In this document: positions 1 to 12,964 of the stretch, piece by piece
How the letters are laid out: each line of letters starts with the position of its first letter
How positions within the stretch are numbered: the first letter of the stretch is position 1
Assembly (NCBI GenBank): GCA_029204225.1
Contig: CM055110.1
Location: forward strand, 48,024,921 to 48,088,920
DNA from: Diphasiastrum complanatum
Lineage: Eukaryota > Streptophyta > Lycopodiopsida > Lycopodiales > Lycopodiaceae
Length of the DNA stretch: 64,000 nt
Reading direction: 5' to 3'
The notes under the pieces: model-generated
Seen by the model: only the letters and a program-made list of their open reading frames with translations
What the model was told of the DNA's origin: nothing
Database searches by the model: none
Translations under genes and position numbers: made by a program

Positions 1-1978
1 CTTGTGTAAGACGAGAACCATTTGGCAACTACACTTTAATTATATTAGTTTTTCAAGTAGACATAGAGCTTTCCATCCCCCAAACTGAATAGGCTTTTTC
101 GAAGTTTCACAATCAAAAGCCTATTCATGAAAATTGACTATAAGTTTGAGAGACAAGCAAACCTATTCAACATGTTTGAAAGTAGAAACCGTTTGATGAT
201 GTTTGGAGAAGTCAAAAACTTAAAATTTTGATTCAATTTAATAACTTTTAGTCTTCCTTTAAGGTTTTGTAGAATGCTCTATATTACATCTTTCATCAAC
301 TTAGAAAACCTAACCAAAGGCTTTTGAGATGAAGAATATGTAAACATTTGGCACCATGCTAGTTACTTATAGCTTAGGTAATGCAAAATGGACACAATTG
401 AGGACTTGTTCTTCCAATTTTTTGTGCTAGCTCCCCACAAGCTCTAGCAAAATCAACCTCCCCACTCCATGTGGACTTCCATCGCAACAAAATGAGCTAC
501 TTGCAGGTTGAATTTGTGCTTTTGAATGGTGCATGCATTTTTTAATATAGTTTACTTTTAGAGATCCTTTAGAGGCAACATTGTAGCTCTCAGGCAACAA
601 GCACCAAAAACTCATGGGCAACAGCCTCCAGGTGTGGTCATGGCTTGAACTCAAGCTCTAGATTTAGCTCAACTACTACAAGCCAAGTAATTGGCTCATC
701 CATAGGTTGGAGGCTCTATGTTACTCCAAATCAATTTGTCAATTCATCTACTATAGCTTAGAGCATGTTCATCTAGACATCCTCCAGGACTAGTTTTCTT
801 GGGACACCAAGATAAGTTATTTGGGAGTGTCACCAAGATGAATATTTTTCAAAGCATCTTACACCTTCCATACGAGTTTCACAACAATGCATTAGTCTAT
901 GAAATTTGACTTGATGGCTCCTTAAATTATTGCTCACAAAATGTAGCAAGTCGTTGCATTGCCCATTGTGTTGAGATTGATGTTCATCTTTTAATTTTTT
1001 GAGTTGTAATTTTTTTCTTCACTTCTTGCAAGTTAACTATTCTTCTTTACTTTCTAGGACTCCCTAAAATTTGATATTCTTGACGTACCTATCTCCACGC
1101 TCCCTTCGACATCCTCCCTCCTTTTTTTAAAGAAAATTGTTAGGTGGAAGATGGTGATGGGCATTATCAAAGGCTGTAAGAGAGTAGTAATACTCTCTCA
1201 TCTATCTTTTCAAACCATCACCTTATCTACTCCATTAATGTGGCTGATAAGCCCACATTGAACCATGATTAAAGTATAGTCCCCCCCCCCCCCCTTCCCC
1301 CCTCTCTAGCAACCGTATAAACAGAAGTCCACATTCATCACATAGTTAAAGTTCGATTTGTTTTTATTCTAACCAATAGCGAGATTTATTGCAAGGATAT
1401 TGGTTGTTTCAAAAGGATTTGACATTAAGATAATGTCGATTCCATTCAACACATGTCTGTAAATAGTGATCATGTTTTTTTAGAGATTAAGTGTATAATT
1501 TGAGTTTAGAGTTGCAGTGAAACATGCACAAAGTTCACATTTAAATAAGAAATAGACAAGAATCATATCAATCTTATCAAATACTTTCTAGGACATGTAT
1601 GTTATAGATACATTCAATGATCAAAATTTGAGTCTTTGATTGTGAGCAAATTGCAAAGAAGATATGATGTGTAGAGCATATTGGGATACTAATCGAACTT
1701 CAATGTTTTCATATGTGAATGTGTATCGCTATGATATTCCTTATATCTTTTATGGATGTGTATTCTCATGAATTCAATATGAACATACCAATATGTCCAT
1801 AAAAAACTATCAATTTGGAGTTGCTTAAACCTATATACATGCATCCATAGTTGGCTATGCAAGTGAAGAGAATTACAAATTGAATCAACAAGGTTGGAGG
1901 CATCATGTACAAGTAAAAAACTATGACAATTTAGTACATGAAAAATAGAAAAACATGATATAGTAGCATAAACAAGTC
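1..1978. other. Non-coding stretch, no gene recognised
   Basis: AT-rich sequence without a convincing reading frame on either strand. The only local oddity is a run of 14 C at 1281-1294, followed after TT by a further short C run. I recognise no transposon ends here. The last five bases of the flank (1979-1983, ATATT) are the target-site duplication of the next element. Confidence 0.6.
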
Positions 1979-1983
1979 ATATT

Positions 1984-2660
1984 TGTGAAGAATTGCCAAA
2001 AATTGGCAAATCTAGCTTGATCAAAAACCATGTAGAATAGTGTAAATTATGTACACAAGTGGGTCCCACACATGTGAGGCCATGATGCCACATGGGAAAC
2101 CCATCCTAATGTAGGTTAGGTCAAGTCAAGAGAGTTGGTCATGTCTATTTGGTGGTCATCCCTACTTTATAGGACCTACACCTAAGTTTAAGGTGAAAAT
2201 TTGACCAACTAGCTACCTAGCAAGCATAACTCTAGGAAATAGACTAGGGTTTCCTTTTAGGTCAAGGAGAGTGAGTTAACTTCCTTATTACATGCTGGAA
2301 ATCCACCTAACTTAAGTCGAATTTGCTATGTATTCCCTCTCTCCATAGTGAGAAGATAGAAAATTTTGGAGCTCATTGGCAATCTCAAGCTAGTTCACTA
2401 TGTACATTGAGTTTTTGTGATCCAAATGAAACCAAATCAATTTCTACTTGTTTCTCAGGTTTAAGGCCGTACTAAATCCTGTAGTACACACGTGTGGGCT
2501 CGGATTTCAATGTTATCAATGTTTTTGATTGATAATGCTTGTTGTTTGTCAAATTGCCAATCTAGATCAACTTTTTTGATAGATTGCTAAGCAAGCATCC
2601 AATCACTCTTGTGGATCTTTTGTAGATCCATTTATGGTCCTAAAGTAAAGTACTTTCACA
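1984..2660 (+). repeat. 5' LTR of the 2-6 kb copia element (677 bp)
   Basis: It begins TGTGAA and ends TTCACA, with the PBS immediately after. It contains the palindrome CACACGTGTG at 2487-2496, found in LTRs of other copia families in this window. The part from 2260 to 2660 matches 5524-5945; 1984-2259 has no counterpart at the other end. Confidence 0.85.
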
Positions 2661-2673
2661 TGGTATCAGAGCC
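2661..2673 (+). promoter_or_regulatory. Primer binding site, initiator Met-tRNA type
   Basis: TGGTATCAGAGCC directly abuts the 5' LTR. It is the usual copia PBS, complementary to the 3' end of initiator methionine tRNA, and it sets the 3' boundary of the LTR. Confidence 0.9.
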
Positions 2674-3096
2674 AAGTACAAGAGCATAAGCCATTGATCT
2701 AATGCAAATCCATTTTTAGCAAGTTTTGCTGCTAAAAACTAGTATTGAGAGGGCAAGCTAGAATCTTGATTTTGGTGAGGAGATTTGATCCCAAACTTTG
2801 TAGGGGTCCAAATCCGTACTATCCACATGTGTGGGCACCTCTGAACTTGCATTTAATGCATGGTATTCATTTGATCCAAAGAAATTCAATTTGTGAGCTT
2901 TTGATGTAATTTTTGGTGGAAATCTTAGGATAAGCTACCGAGATTGAGTGCCATTGATTAGATTTGATTAGGGTCATGAGATCTAATTAATCTAGGCTGA
3001 AATCAGGTCCTCTAAACTTGTTTTACAGGTCTTGAAAGTACATCAAAAAGTGTGAAAGAGACTAAGTCATTTTTTTGTCCAAAAATAGCCAAAATT

Positions 3097-3440
3097 GGCA
3101 AGATTTGATTGTAAGTAGATTTCACATCATCTTATCTTCATTCCAACTTCTTGAGGGAGTGCTAGAACTGAGATTATAAGTCCATTTTTGGATTAGAAAT
3201 CTAATTTGAGTGAAAAACTACAAGAGAGAGACCTTAGTGAGTTTCTAGTGACAATCAAATTCATTTTTTGGCAAGATTTGTTTGAAAATAGTTTTCACTT
3301 CATCTTATCTTCATTCCAGCTTTGTGAGGGAGTGATAGAACTGCAATTATAAGTCCATTTGTTGGATTAGATATCAAATTTGAGTGAAACACTGCAAGTG
3401 TGAGACCTTTGTGAGTTTCAAGTCAATCAAATCTATTTCT
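3097..3440 (+). repeat. Tandem duplication (about 173 bp x 2) in the element leader
   Basis: Two diverged copies start with GGCAAGATTTG at 3097 and 3270. Both carry the same landmarks in order (CATCTTATCTTCATTCCA, GAGGGAGTG, ATTATAAGTCCATTT, GAGACCTT, GTGAGTTTC). The array lies just upstream of the gag start, in the untranslated leader. Repeats of similar period occur in the leader of the intact element at 27.5-34.0 kb. Confidence 0.8.
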
Positions 3441-3463
3441 TGTTTGTAGAAGTCACTAGTAAG

Positions 3464-5338
3464 ATGGGATCTACTGGAGCATACCTTCTAGAAGCTAGTG
3501 AGGGGTTGAATTCTACAAATTATGCTATTTGGAAGATTAGGATGGAGTCACTCTTGGTGCTCTAAGACCTTTATGAGTTCTTGATTGAAGATGAAGATGA
3601 ACCTCTAGGTGCACAGGAGTTAGCTAGATACAAGAAGAGATCTAGGCTTGCACTTCATTGTGTGAAGATGAATGTGAGCAATGATTTGTTGAGAGAAGTA
3701 TCAGCTTGTACTAGTGCTAAAGAGGCTTGGGAGTCTTTAAAATCAATATATGAGTCTAGCAACACTTCTAGAGTTCTTATGCTTAGAAATCAAATTTTGC
3801 AAAGCATGAGGAGAAGTGAGGAGAGTGCACATGATTATGTACTCAGAATCAAGTCTCTAAATAGGGATTTGGCTTCCATTGGAGAGAAGATTCATGATAT
3901 AGATCTTGTACAAATTGTCCTTAATGGTCTAGGAGATGACTTTGCAAATTTGGTCCAAAGTTTTGCCATCCAAGACACTTTGCCAACTATAGAAAAACTT
4001 CACAGTGTATTAGTGGCTGAAGAGTGTAGGATGCTCCATGAAATATCTAGGATGAGTTCCTTGTCGTTGCAGGATGGTGATGAGAAAGCCAATTTCTCAT
4101 TCAAGGGCAAAAAGAAGACCAATGGAAAGAATAAGCATCCAAAGGAGGCCAAAGAAGACGATGATGCATCAAGCTCAAAGGACAAGTCAAAGCAGAAATG
4201 CTTCTTTTGTGGAAAGAAGGGGCATTATGCATCTAAATGCTACAAGAGACTAATAGCACAAGTGGAGGAGGACAAACAAGGAAACCTTGCAAAGGAGGAG
4301 GAGGAGGAGGATGAAGTAGATGTATTCTTGATGCCATCTACATCCTCACCAACAAGCAATAGCAATTCAAGATACAATTGGTGGATCGACAGTGGGGCTA
4401 GCTCCCACATGTCTTGTGAGTAGGACTTTTTCTCAACCTTACACTCTTTCAATGATGCTAAAAAGTTTGCCTTTACTGCAAATGAAGAAGAGTGTAGGAT
4501 AGATGGTGTTGGCACCATCTCTTTGTATCTAGAATCCTCAAAATGCATGGATCTAGAAAATGTCCTTTATGTACCATTAGTCACCAAGAATATGCTTAGT
4601 GTTGGTCTACTCTTAGAAAGTGGTTTGGATGTCCACTTTAACCATGGTGTTTGCTTCATCTTGAAGAACGATGTTTGCATTGCAAAGGGATTTAAACATG
4701 GAAGATTGTTTAAGTTGGAAGCTAGTGTTGCTTTTGAAAGAACGAGCTTGGCAAAGGAGGAGATCACTCAAGAGGAGATCTTGGAAAAGTGTGATCTTGC
4801 TTGCATTGAGGAGGAGCATCAAAAGGGTGAAGATCTTGAGGATCAGCCTCAAAGCATGAGAGTTCCAAGGGAGTCCTCAATGACAATGGCCCAGTCATCG
4901 AATTGCATGCAAATTGTCCATTCAAGTGTGCATCTTGCAAGGGTGGTGAGCATTGGAGAGTCTACTATCTTTGAATACTTTTTGGAAAGTAGTAGTAGAC
5001 ATGAGGTGACTTGTTTCTTACCTTTAAGGTTCATGGTGTTTATTACTTTGTATGACAAGACAATGAAATGGGATGCTTTGGAATCTACATTTGTTGTTGA
5101 TAAAGCAATTTCATTGGATAACTATTTTTGTAATAGTTTGAATAGAGTCATAAAAGATGAAACATCATTTGCTTTGGAAATATTTGTGTCCACATACTTT
5201 GTGAATGATCATTCCAATGTAAGGACCAAAGATTATCCTATTTCAATGATAGGAATAATGGTAGTGTTTTGCTCTTCAAGTAGAGATTGTAGAATCTACT
5301 TGTTTTCACCAAAGAATTTGTCAATGGTGGAAATGTGA
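3464..5338 (+). pseudogene. Copia gag-protease frame fused to an unknown segment
   Basis: From the ATG at 3464 one frame is open to 5338 except for TAA at 3563-3565 and TAG at 4421-4423. It encodes a copia gag (UBN2-type, with the usual RVLMLRNQI and MLNGL-like blocks), a CX2CX4HX4C zinc knuckle (CFFCGKKGHYASKC, from 4199) and a protease starting with DSGAS just before the second stop. Protease homology continues through a LENVLYVP-like block and ends near 4740, where the pre-integrase domain should begin. The next ~200 codons stay in frame but match no copia pol domain that I recognise. The second stop falls a few residues after the catalytic DSG, so only gag could be translated intact, and only from an internal start. 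I see two parts: decayed gag-protease, and an insertion or replacement of unknown origin. Confidence 0.8.
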
Positions 5339-5523
5339 TCTTTCAAGAGTGGAAGATTTGTAAACTTGAAAAAGAACTTTTGGATCAACACCTTATTCAA
5401 TTCATTGATGTTTTGGAGTCAAGTCAAGTGGAGGATCAAGCTCAAGACCCGAGGACTCCAAGAAGAACCTTGAGTATCAAGATGGAGCCATCTAGGCTCA
5501 ATCATATGGATCAAGCAAGGCAA

Positions 5524-5945
5524 GGTCAAGGAGAGTGAGTAAATTCCTTATTACATGCTGGAAATCCACCTAACTTCAAGAAGGAAGTCGAATTTGCTAT
5601 GTATTCCCTCTCTCCATAGTGAGAAGATAGAAAATTTTTGGAGCTCATTGGCAATCTCAAGCTAGTTCACTATGTACATTGAGTTTTTGTGATCCAAATG
5701 AAACCAAATCAATTTCTACTTGTTTCTCAGGTTGAAGGCTGTACTAAATCCTGTAGTACACATGTGTGGGCTTGGATTTCAACGTTGATCAATGCTTTTG
5801 ATTGATAATGCTTGTTGTTTGTCAAATTGCCAATCTAGATCAACTTTTTTGTGTCTAGTTTTTTGATAGATTGTTAAGCAAGCATCATCACTCTTGTGGA
5901 TCTTTTGTAGATCCATTTATGGTCCTAAAGTAAAGTACTTTCACA
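5524..5945 (+). repeat. 3' LTR, lacking its first ~276 bp
   Basis: It is homologous to 2260-2660, starting at GGTCAAGGAGAG, and ends TTCACA before the second ATATT. The CACACGTGTG palindrome of the 5' LTR is CACATGTGTG here, a C-to-T change of the kind expected at a methylated CpG. Confidence 0.85.
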
Positions 5946-5950
5946 ATATT

Positions 5951-8900
5951 TATCACACATGTAACTTAAGTAATCTTTTGACAAATTATCTCATCACTAA
6001 AGACAACGTACAAAATTTTAAAAGTGAATCTTGGACCTCTAATATAAACTGCTTGCATTAGAGGAACAATGTGGCCTAGACACCCTCCTACCAGCATCTA
6101 GACACGAGATTGTTAACCGTAGATGGTTATCCATTCAAATGAGTTAGTGCCATCTAAGTAAAACTTAGATTTTCATTGTCATTTGTTGGTGTCATTTGTT
6201 GAGCAGTACACTCCTTATTATAGTTTTGTTTACCATACACAAAGAGTTGCACTAACAATACATATGCCCACACTAGAGATTCAAAAGTATTTTCATGGTA
6301 ACTTGTTCCACTTAACATATACATTGCCAATATATGGAGCACTAGATTCCTCAAGTCTCAAATTCATTCTAGTCGGAATTTGAAGCTTGAGTCCCAACAT
6401 GAAGCCCTCATGCAACTTGGCTACGGCAACATTTGTGGCAAATGTTTTTCACTCACTCAATTTATAATTTAAAGAAATGTTAAGGATAAGACACTATTTC
6501 TTGTGATACAAAAGCATGTGACTAAACATATGCAGGTTCAACAACTTTTGGAACATGATAGTAAGCTAATCATGTAGACAGTAACTTTTCAAGTCCTTTT
6601 ATTGTGTTGACATCTGTCGTAGTCATATGGAAATAGTAATACTAGTACTTGATATCATAATTGGTGACTATTACACACAATTTTCACTTTGACTATTTTT
6701 GTTTGGTTTTCAGTGCTTGAGGATGTTTGTTAGATTTGGATCATATTTTTTATGGACTTGAATTTTGACAAATTACTGAAAATGAGTGGTTGGCTAGATA
6801 GCGCATAAATCCAACATGAATATAGCTTGTACTGTTTATGTTATATTTTAAGCACGATGTCAAGAGGTGAGAAAAGAACTCTTAAAGGTACCACTAGTTG
6901 TACTTTTTTCCTTGTTTATATGCCATACATACAACTATACATATGTTTGTGGGTAATTAGGAAACAACAAGTAGAGTCATTGATAACATTTTGTTGTTAT
7001 CATTGTTTATACATAATAAATTTTCTCTTTGCACTTCTATGGCAACATGTTTATCTAATTTGACTTGATAGAAGTAAATTTAACTACAAAAGTTGAATGA
7101 TGTAACTATTGTTGGGAAATTTGAAAATAATGACAATGCATGATGATAATAATAGTAGCTTTTGTTTCCATGAGAAATGTTTTTACAATGATAAAATGAC
7201 ACAAGGACAAAAAGTTGAAGGTGCAACCCCAAGTTGGAAATTGTTGTGTCAAGCTCTAAATAGCACGAGTGTTTTGTAGGAATGATTGCATTGAACCTTT
7301 CTTCATGAATTTATACTTTTTACTACACATATTGCACAAACTAGATAATGTTTTACCTTTTATTTTCATTTTTACCTTTGACACTATTGCTCATAGAAAA
7401 CACTGTTTTACAACCTAGCAAAGAACCCCTTGAATGTTATCTCAATAGATTTTTAGGAACTCATGGGCCAAAAACCTACGAGTTCTATTTTAGAAGGGCT
7501 AAAAACCAAAGATATCTATGAAGGCTTAAATTTAGATTTAAAGTCGTATAATTGCTTTACCACCTATTGAATACCACTTTTTATTTAAATTGAAAAGTAT
7601 TAGTGACTTACAAAATTTATGGATGGTCTTTATGGTTTTACATGAGGCTAGAAGGGCTCACCTCACCTCACTACAACTTTATTATGGGCCTAGTGTGGAG
7701 CCGTACCCATTGTCTAGATCCAACTTAGCTATTTTTTTAGTATACACATAAATCTTAACTAGAAAAAAATCTAGACATTAATTTTTATGATAGTAAAAAC
7801 TTGAATTTTAAATTTTGATAGGCTCATAGTTTATAAGGGGCTCAAGCATGGAAATTATGGAAATTTGAAAATGTTATTTGCAAATTTGTAGGTCTTTTTC
7901 CTAGATTACAATTTTTGATTAGCAATGTCTAATACCATGTCTGCCCACCATCACATTGTATTAAAAACCTAAGAAGTTTAAGAAAGGAAAATGCATAATT
8001 GTATCCACTTGATTTCTCTTTTTCTATTCATTTGGCGTGCATTTTTTCTTATATGTTTATATGCGCTTGAGTGGATATAAGCACTATAAAGTGAGGAAAT
8101 TACTCATCACATATCACTCCACATTTTAAGGAGTGGATATTGTGTGATTACACTAATAGGTACTCTCCATTAAGAAATGGAGGCTCACTATAGATTTAGA
8201 ATACGATGCATGTCAAAATCCTTGCTTACAAGAGATGAGCCATCTTTAATAATAAAAGATTGTTGGCATGTATACAAGGACAACTAGACTCTTGTATACA
8301 TGTGAGATAATTGGGATTTTTAATTTTTGTTTGGCATTCACACATCCTTATCTTCAAAAACTTAGCCATCCTTGTGAAGCCAATATACCATGATTAGATT
8401 GTGTTGAAAAGTATATGCACGACTTAGCAAGCATGAATATCATTGATCCATGATGTTTCCAAAGGACTTGCAATAAAGCATCAAAAAGTTTTGATAAAAT
8501 TGCACGTCATTTCACGCCCACTAACACATATTATATGCCTAGTGATAGAAATATCATGATGTGACATTCACCTAATCGAACACTAATAAATTATCTTTCT
8601 CATAGGCCCCACACACCACGATGATGTGTATAAATCATAACTAATATCTATAGCAAGGAAAATGATGCGATGTCAAGACAAAGGGATATCGCACGCTTCT
8701 ATGTAAGATGTGTAAAATATCACCCATTGGTTTGTGCAATGCTTGAGAATGTGGATTCTATATGTATGGTGGAGTTGTCGCCTCTTTGGCATATATATAA
8801 GCTCATTTCTAAGAATTCATAAAATTTTCTAAAATAAGAAAAGTATGATAGAAACTTGTGATAATGGTGTGCTCCATAAGGAGCTTCTAAAAACATAAGC

Positions 8901-11370
8901 TTGATAAGTTTGAAGATAATATCTAGTAATTTTAGACAATGAAATTCTAAAGTGATATCAAATAAGTAAATTTACAAGTAATCTAACACGTGCTTCCATT
9001 AAGAAATGGGTTGAACTTTATCTTTTATGTTAATCTACTTGTGAATCAATAACAATGTATCAAATGTTGGTCAATTGGCATTGTCAAGAGTTGTACAATA
9101 CCCTTTAATGAACTTAAAATGAATCATAAATGTTTCAAGTATAAAATCCATGTATGCATTAAATATATTTTGATGTCCAAGAATCAAGGCAAGTACAAAA
9201 ATGGTACGTATGCCATCAACGAACCATGGCCATTAAAATAGGACCAACATGAAACGTGACATATCTATCTAATATAAAATGAGGAGATATGTAGACATGG
9301 GACTCTAGTGCACATGAAAACTTTTTAGCCAACTGTAAATGATGAAAAACCATTTGGTAGACTTTAATTTTATTGATGGAATTTATGTACATGTTTGTTT
9401 CAATAGAACATGTTCAATTTTTAAAACTTCTATGTGTTATGGGCATCTCAAAAAATAGTACTTTCATTAGCTCATTTAAGTTTGTCATTAAAGTAATGTT
9501 ATTCAAGCGTTGTTTTTTTAGGTTTTATACTTTACTGTATTATCAATTAGTGGAGATAAATCATCTAAGGATTTTTCTCTCAAATTATATGCATTGAGCT
9601 ATGGAGGCTAGGTGGCTGGATGGTCTAGTATGATTAATAATTAAAATAACTACCATTCAACATTAGAGTTGTTTTCAACACACTTTTGTGTGCATGTGCA
9701 AAACTGCTCGTCAAACCCATACTCAATTAATGGAAAATAACTAGAGATGGACATGTCAAAACTCAAGTCTATCAATTTTATATGAAAGTAGACTTTCTTA
9801 TGCATAAAGTTTATAGATGGTAAATAATTCTTTTTTGTCTAGATCAACAACAAAATGGCCTAGAAAAGACATCATTCTTTATACCTTGACAAGTTTCTAT
9901 AAGTAGTAGAGAGCAACAAATATGACTCACAGGACCTCACGACAAAGAAATAATTGCCACACCACCTTGCCTACTAGCTGTACAAGTGGGTGGAACATTG
10001 GATCTCGTGGATAGTCTAGACAGTCAAGCAACGGATGGAAGGCAAAACAAAAACCAGGCTTCTCAAGAACCTATTACATTAACATCTCCTATTGTTGATA
10101 ATGGAACGGAAGGGCACACCTTCCAAAATCAGAAGGACAGTGAACAAAGACTTTACTAGAACCTACTACATCAAGCCAAATACTTCTTCTATTTGAAGCA
10201 GCATGGATCCATCTTCCTGTTGATCCTGCAAATACAACAAAGATTATTTGAGTCCTCTAGGCTTTCCAGCAAATGTGACAAAGGAAAGTCAGATTTTACA
10301 GAATTCTCCACAACTTGTAGAGACCGCAATAGATTCTAATACTGATGCAGACCAAAATGAGGATAAATCAAACTAGTGCACATTTTGTCTATCTTATTTG
10401 GCGGTCCATACAGACCATTCCAATTCAGTCACTGAACAGTTGGAAGAGCACTTTTCCTCTATAGGGAAGAGTTCCGTGGACCACTAGTTTTCTCTTACTG
10501 TAAATCAGTCCATTGCTGACCAGATGTTAACAGATTCTTTGTCTTAGAATCTGTGAACTGGTTTTCTTTGTTTCTTTCTTCTACCTATCAACAGAGACTG
10601 TGGGCACTTCTTGAGATTACCTTTCTTGTTTTAAGGCCCAGATTAGTCAGAAGGGGTAGATAATCATTGTAGTATTGTCCTACCTGTCAAAGGACATCCG
10701 GATGGGTCTTTCTTGAACTGGATGCACATGCATAATCAACCAAAATGCAAGCCAATGCGTTCAACAAATGATCTACGTTACTGCTCAGTTGAACAACAAT
10801 GGATTCCTACTTCTACATTGCTACAAAATGAACTGAAATCAGATCCTAAGCACTACTATACTTGCATAAATTGACAAAACAAGAAACAAGAACTAATCTA
10901 CAGCATGTTAGAAGTCCAAGAATCAAGAAACCAACCAGTCTTTTGATTCTTGGACATCCCAAGAACATCAAGAACTAGAATGTTAGAGGATATGCAAGAT
11001 TTATGCCACATTTCTAGCCTATTTAGTTTACTTGAATGCTGATTCCTACATTAATTCACAACAAGAAATGAAAACTAATCCACAACTAGGAAAACAAGAA
11101 AACTAATCCACTCTAAATCCACAACCACACACAACATGAATGGAAGGGCATGATCATAGAGGCATCACTCAAGAAAACCATCATGATCAAGGAGCTCAAT
11201 GGATGCATCTAACTCATGGAGGCTCTTCTCATTTCAGCATGGAGTTGATACAATACACAAAAAGCTCCTCTTCACAAAGAGGGATCTTCTTAAATAAGCA
11301 AGAGAGCTCCTTAGTTGGCATCCTAGTGGAATCTCCACATTTCACAAATACAAGTGGAATAATGCTCTCC
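5951..11370. other. Long gene-free stretch
   Basis: AT-rich DNA with no convincing gene. Around 10060-10570 there are broken runs of plausible coding sequence in shifting frames, interrupted by stops, which could be a decayed gene or transposon that I cannot name. A perfect 13-bp inverted repeat with a 16-nt loop lies at 10914-10955 (GTCCAAGAATCAA and its complement); it is too short to call a microRNA. I see no LTRs or terminal inverted repeats here. Confidence 0.5.
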
Positions 11371-11410
11371 ACTAGAGGTCACCATCAAAAGGTGGCTCAC
11401 TCTACTTTCT
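11371..11410 (+). repeat. 40-bp direct repeat, left copy
   Basis: TAGAGGTCACCATCAAAAGG and the following 20 bases recur perfectly at 14273-14312. The two copies bracket the permuted gypsy gag pieces. Confidence 0.9.
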
Positions 11411-11974
11411 TTCAACTATCATTGCTCCAGAGAGTTTCTTTTGATCATGATTGATCTGACTCACTTGTTGTTTAAGTTTTGTCCTTTCCTCCTCAGCTTC
11501 TTCGCTTAATTTCTTATGTGTTTTAGCTGCTTCGTCTGCTTCTTAGGTCTTCATTTGGCTGATTATCCATTGTAGGTGGTAGTTGGTCTCCGCAAGACAT
11601 TTGCAATGATTTATCAGCTGCTTCAATAAGACTATAAAAAACTGAAAATTTCTCAGAAGAACAGTTTTTTGATGATAAACAAATAGATGGAAGGAAGGGT
11701 GGAGGTGGTGACATCAGTAGATGGTGTGAACGATAGGCATGAGAATGGGCGCAGAAGTATGGCGAGAGATCGGTTGACGGAGACTGATTTTCCAATGCTT
11801 GTGTTTCCCTTTCCGAAGGATCTTCATCGTGACTAGAATACTTCTTCTGATTGAGTCGCTTTGGATTGTCCATCTATCTTCTTTAGTCTTTTCTTTTTCA
11901 TTTTTGACTTGTGACCTTGGCTGTCGATCTTGCTGATGTTGTTGTTGGCAGCGTAATTGCTCCAGTGGATCCAA
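11371..11974 (-). pseudogene. Ty3/gypsy gag, N-terminal part, decayed
   Basis: On the minus strand from 11974 the sequence reads MDPLEQLRCQQQHQQDRQ, then shifts frame to a stretch with ERETQALENQSPSTDLSPYF, then to a charged, coiled-coil-like stretch (EAAKTHKKLSEEAEEERTKL) ending near 11410. A glutamine-rich start, an acidic ETQAL-type block and a coiled coil are what I expect of the N-terminal half of long plant gypsy gag proteins. At least two frameshifts and several stops make it non-functional. It lies downstream, in sense, of the matching C-terminal half at 12965-14299, so the gag order is permuted. The assignment is by pattern, without a database search. Confidence 0.5.
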
Positions 11975-12964
11975 GCAGATCCACTCTCTCCCCCCCCAAA
12001 ATCTGTTGGTGGGGATGTTGTTGCTTGTAATTGTTCATGCTTAGGATTGGATCGGCGTGTGGAACACGTAGCTGAAACACATTGAACATGTGACTGGACT
12101 AAAGATTGAACAAATTTTGACTAAATTTGTTTCGATCTTGTTGTAGTTGACTAAAAAATTAATATGGCAATGAGATGCAGGAATCAACTCTAATTTGACA
12201 TGGATTTCTCATATTTCTCAAAAATCTTAAACTACTGTACAAGGGGATCTGAAGATAGATAGATGAATGAAAATGTGTTCTGGAGATGCTCTACAGAAGA
12301 CTCTTGTGCAGTAGCGATTCCTCATGCAAAAATCAATCACACAAAATAGGTGAAGAGAAACAAGAAAATAAACAAACGTTACAGAGAGTGAGAACTGTAT
12401 AGCACTTGTCGAACAAAACCTGCATTCATCAACCTTGATAATGTATCTTTACAGTTGCAATATTCCATTGTTTGTAGGGTAAGAAGACTTACTCTCATAT
12501 GCCCTTGTCAAAACAAGGCAGAGTTGGTGAGAGTAAAATCTACCATCATTGATAGCAGATGATGTAAGATATAACTTGAGATGCAGGTATGGTTGAGGTA
12601 CTATGTCTTGAGGACCTCTTTAAACAAGAGATTCAGAACCGAATCTCTAGCTAGATTTCCGAATCCTAGATATATTTGCACCTTGGAAATCTTATCAGCA
12701 TGTGGAAAGACAAATAGATTGGAGGTTGTAGAAGGGGAGAAAAACTGTCAATTTCCTATGGAGGTTGCTCTTTGTTGGACATTGTAGCAGATGACAGAAT
12801 ATCAGTTTTACTTTCTTTCGACAGGGACTCATTTCATATTAGTGTCTTTTGCATTATGGAGCTGGTGTATTGTGCGGTAATGTAGAAGTTTGCAAGAAAC
12901 TTCTTGATTGAGCAGCAAGTTTAACTGTTGGTTGCCATGGTGCTCGTGTTGTTGTCGTGAGGAT
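11975..12964. other. Linker between gypsy gag pieces
   Basis: About 1 kb with no intact frame. On the minus strand a coding-like run continues for ~40 codons past the gag stop at 12965. If the permutation model is right, this stretch should hold the 3' end, LTR and leader of the gypsy element, but I cannot find a clear PBS or LTR boundary. Confidence 0.4.

Larger units (their letters stand above)
1984..5945 (+). mobile_element. Ty1/copia LTR retrotransposon, internally deleted
   Basis: The element is bounded by TGTGAA at 1984 and TTCACA ending at 5945 and is flanked by the perfect 5-bp target-site duplication ATATT (1979-1983 and 5946-5950). Order: full 5' LTR, PBS adjacent to it, an ~800-bp leader with an internal duplication, gag and protease, then sequence that is not recognisable pol, then a 3' LTR lacking about its first 276 bp. 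Integrase, RT and RNase H are absent, so the element is not autonomous. The two LTRs differ by roughly a dozen substitutions over the ~400 shared bases, plus indels of about 8 and 16 bp, so the insertion is not recent. Reverse transcription would have copied a shortened 3' LTR onto the 5' end, so the 3' LTR loss must post-date insertion. Confidence 0.88.

Noticed and set aside
10914-10955. 13-bp hairpin as a microRNA precursor
   Set aside because: The stem is too short for a plant miRNA foldback and no extended pairing is visible.
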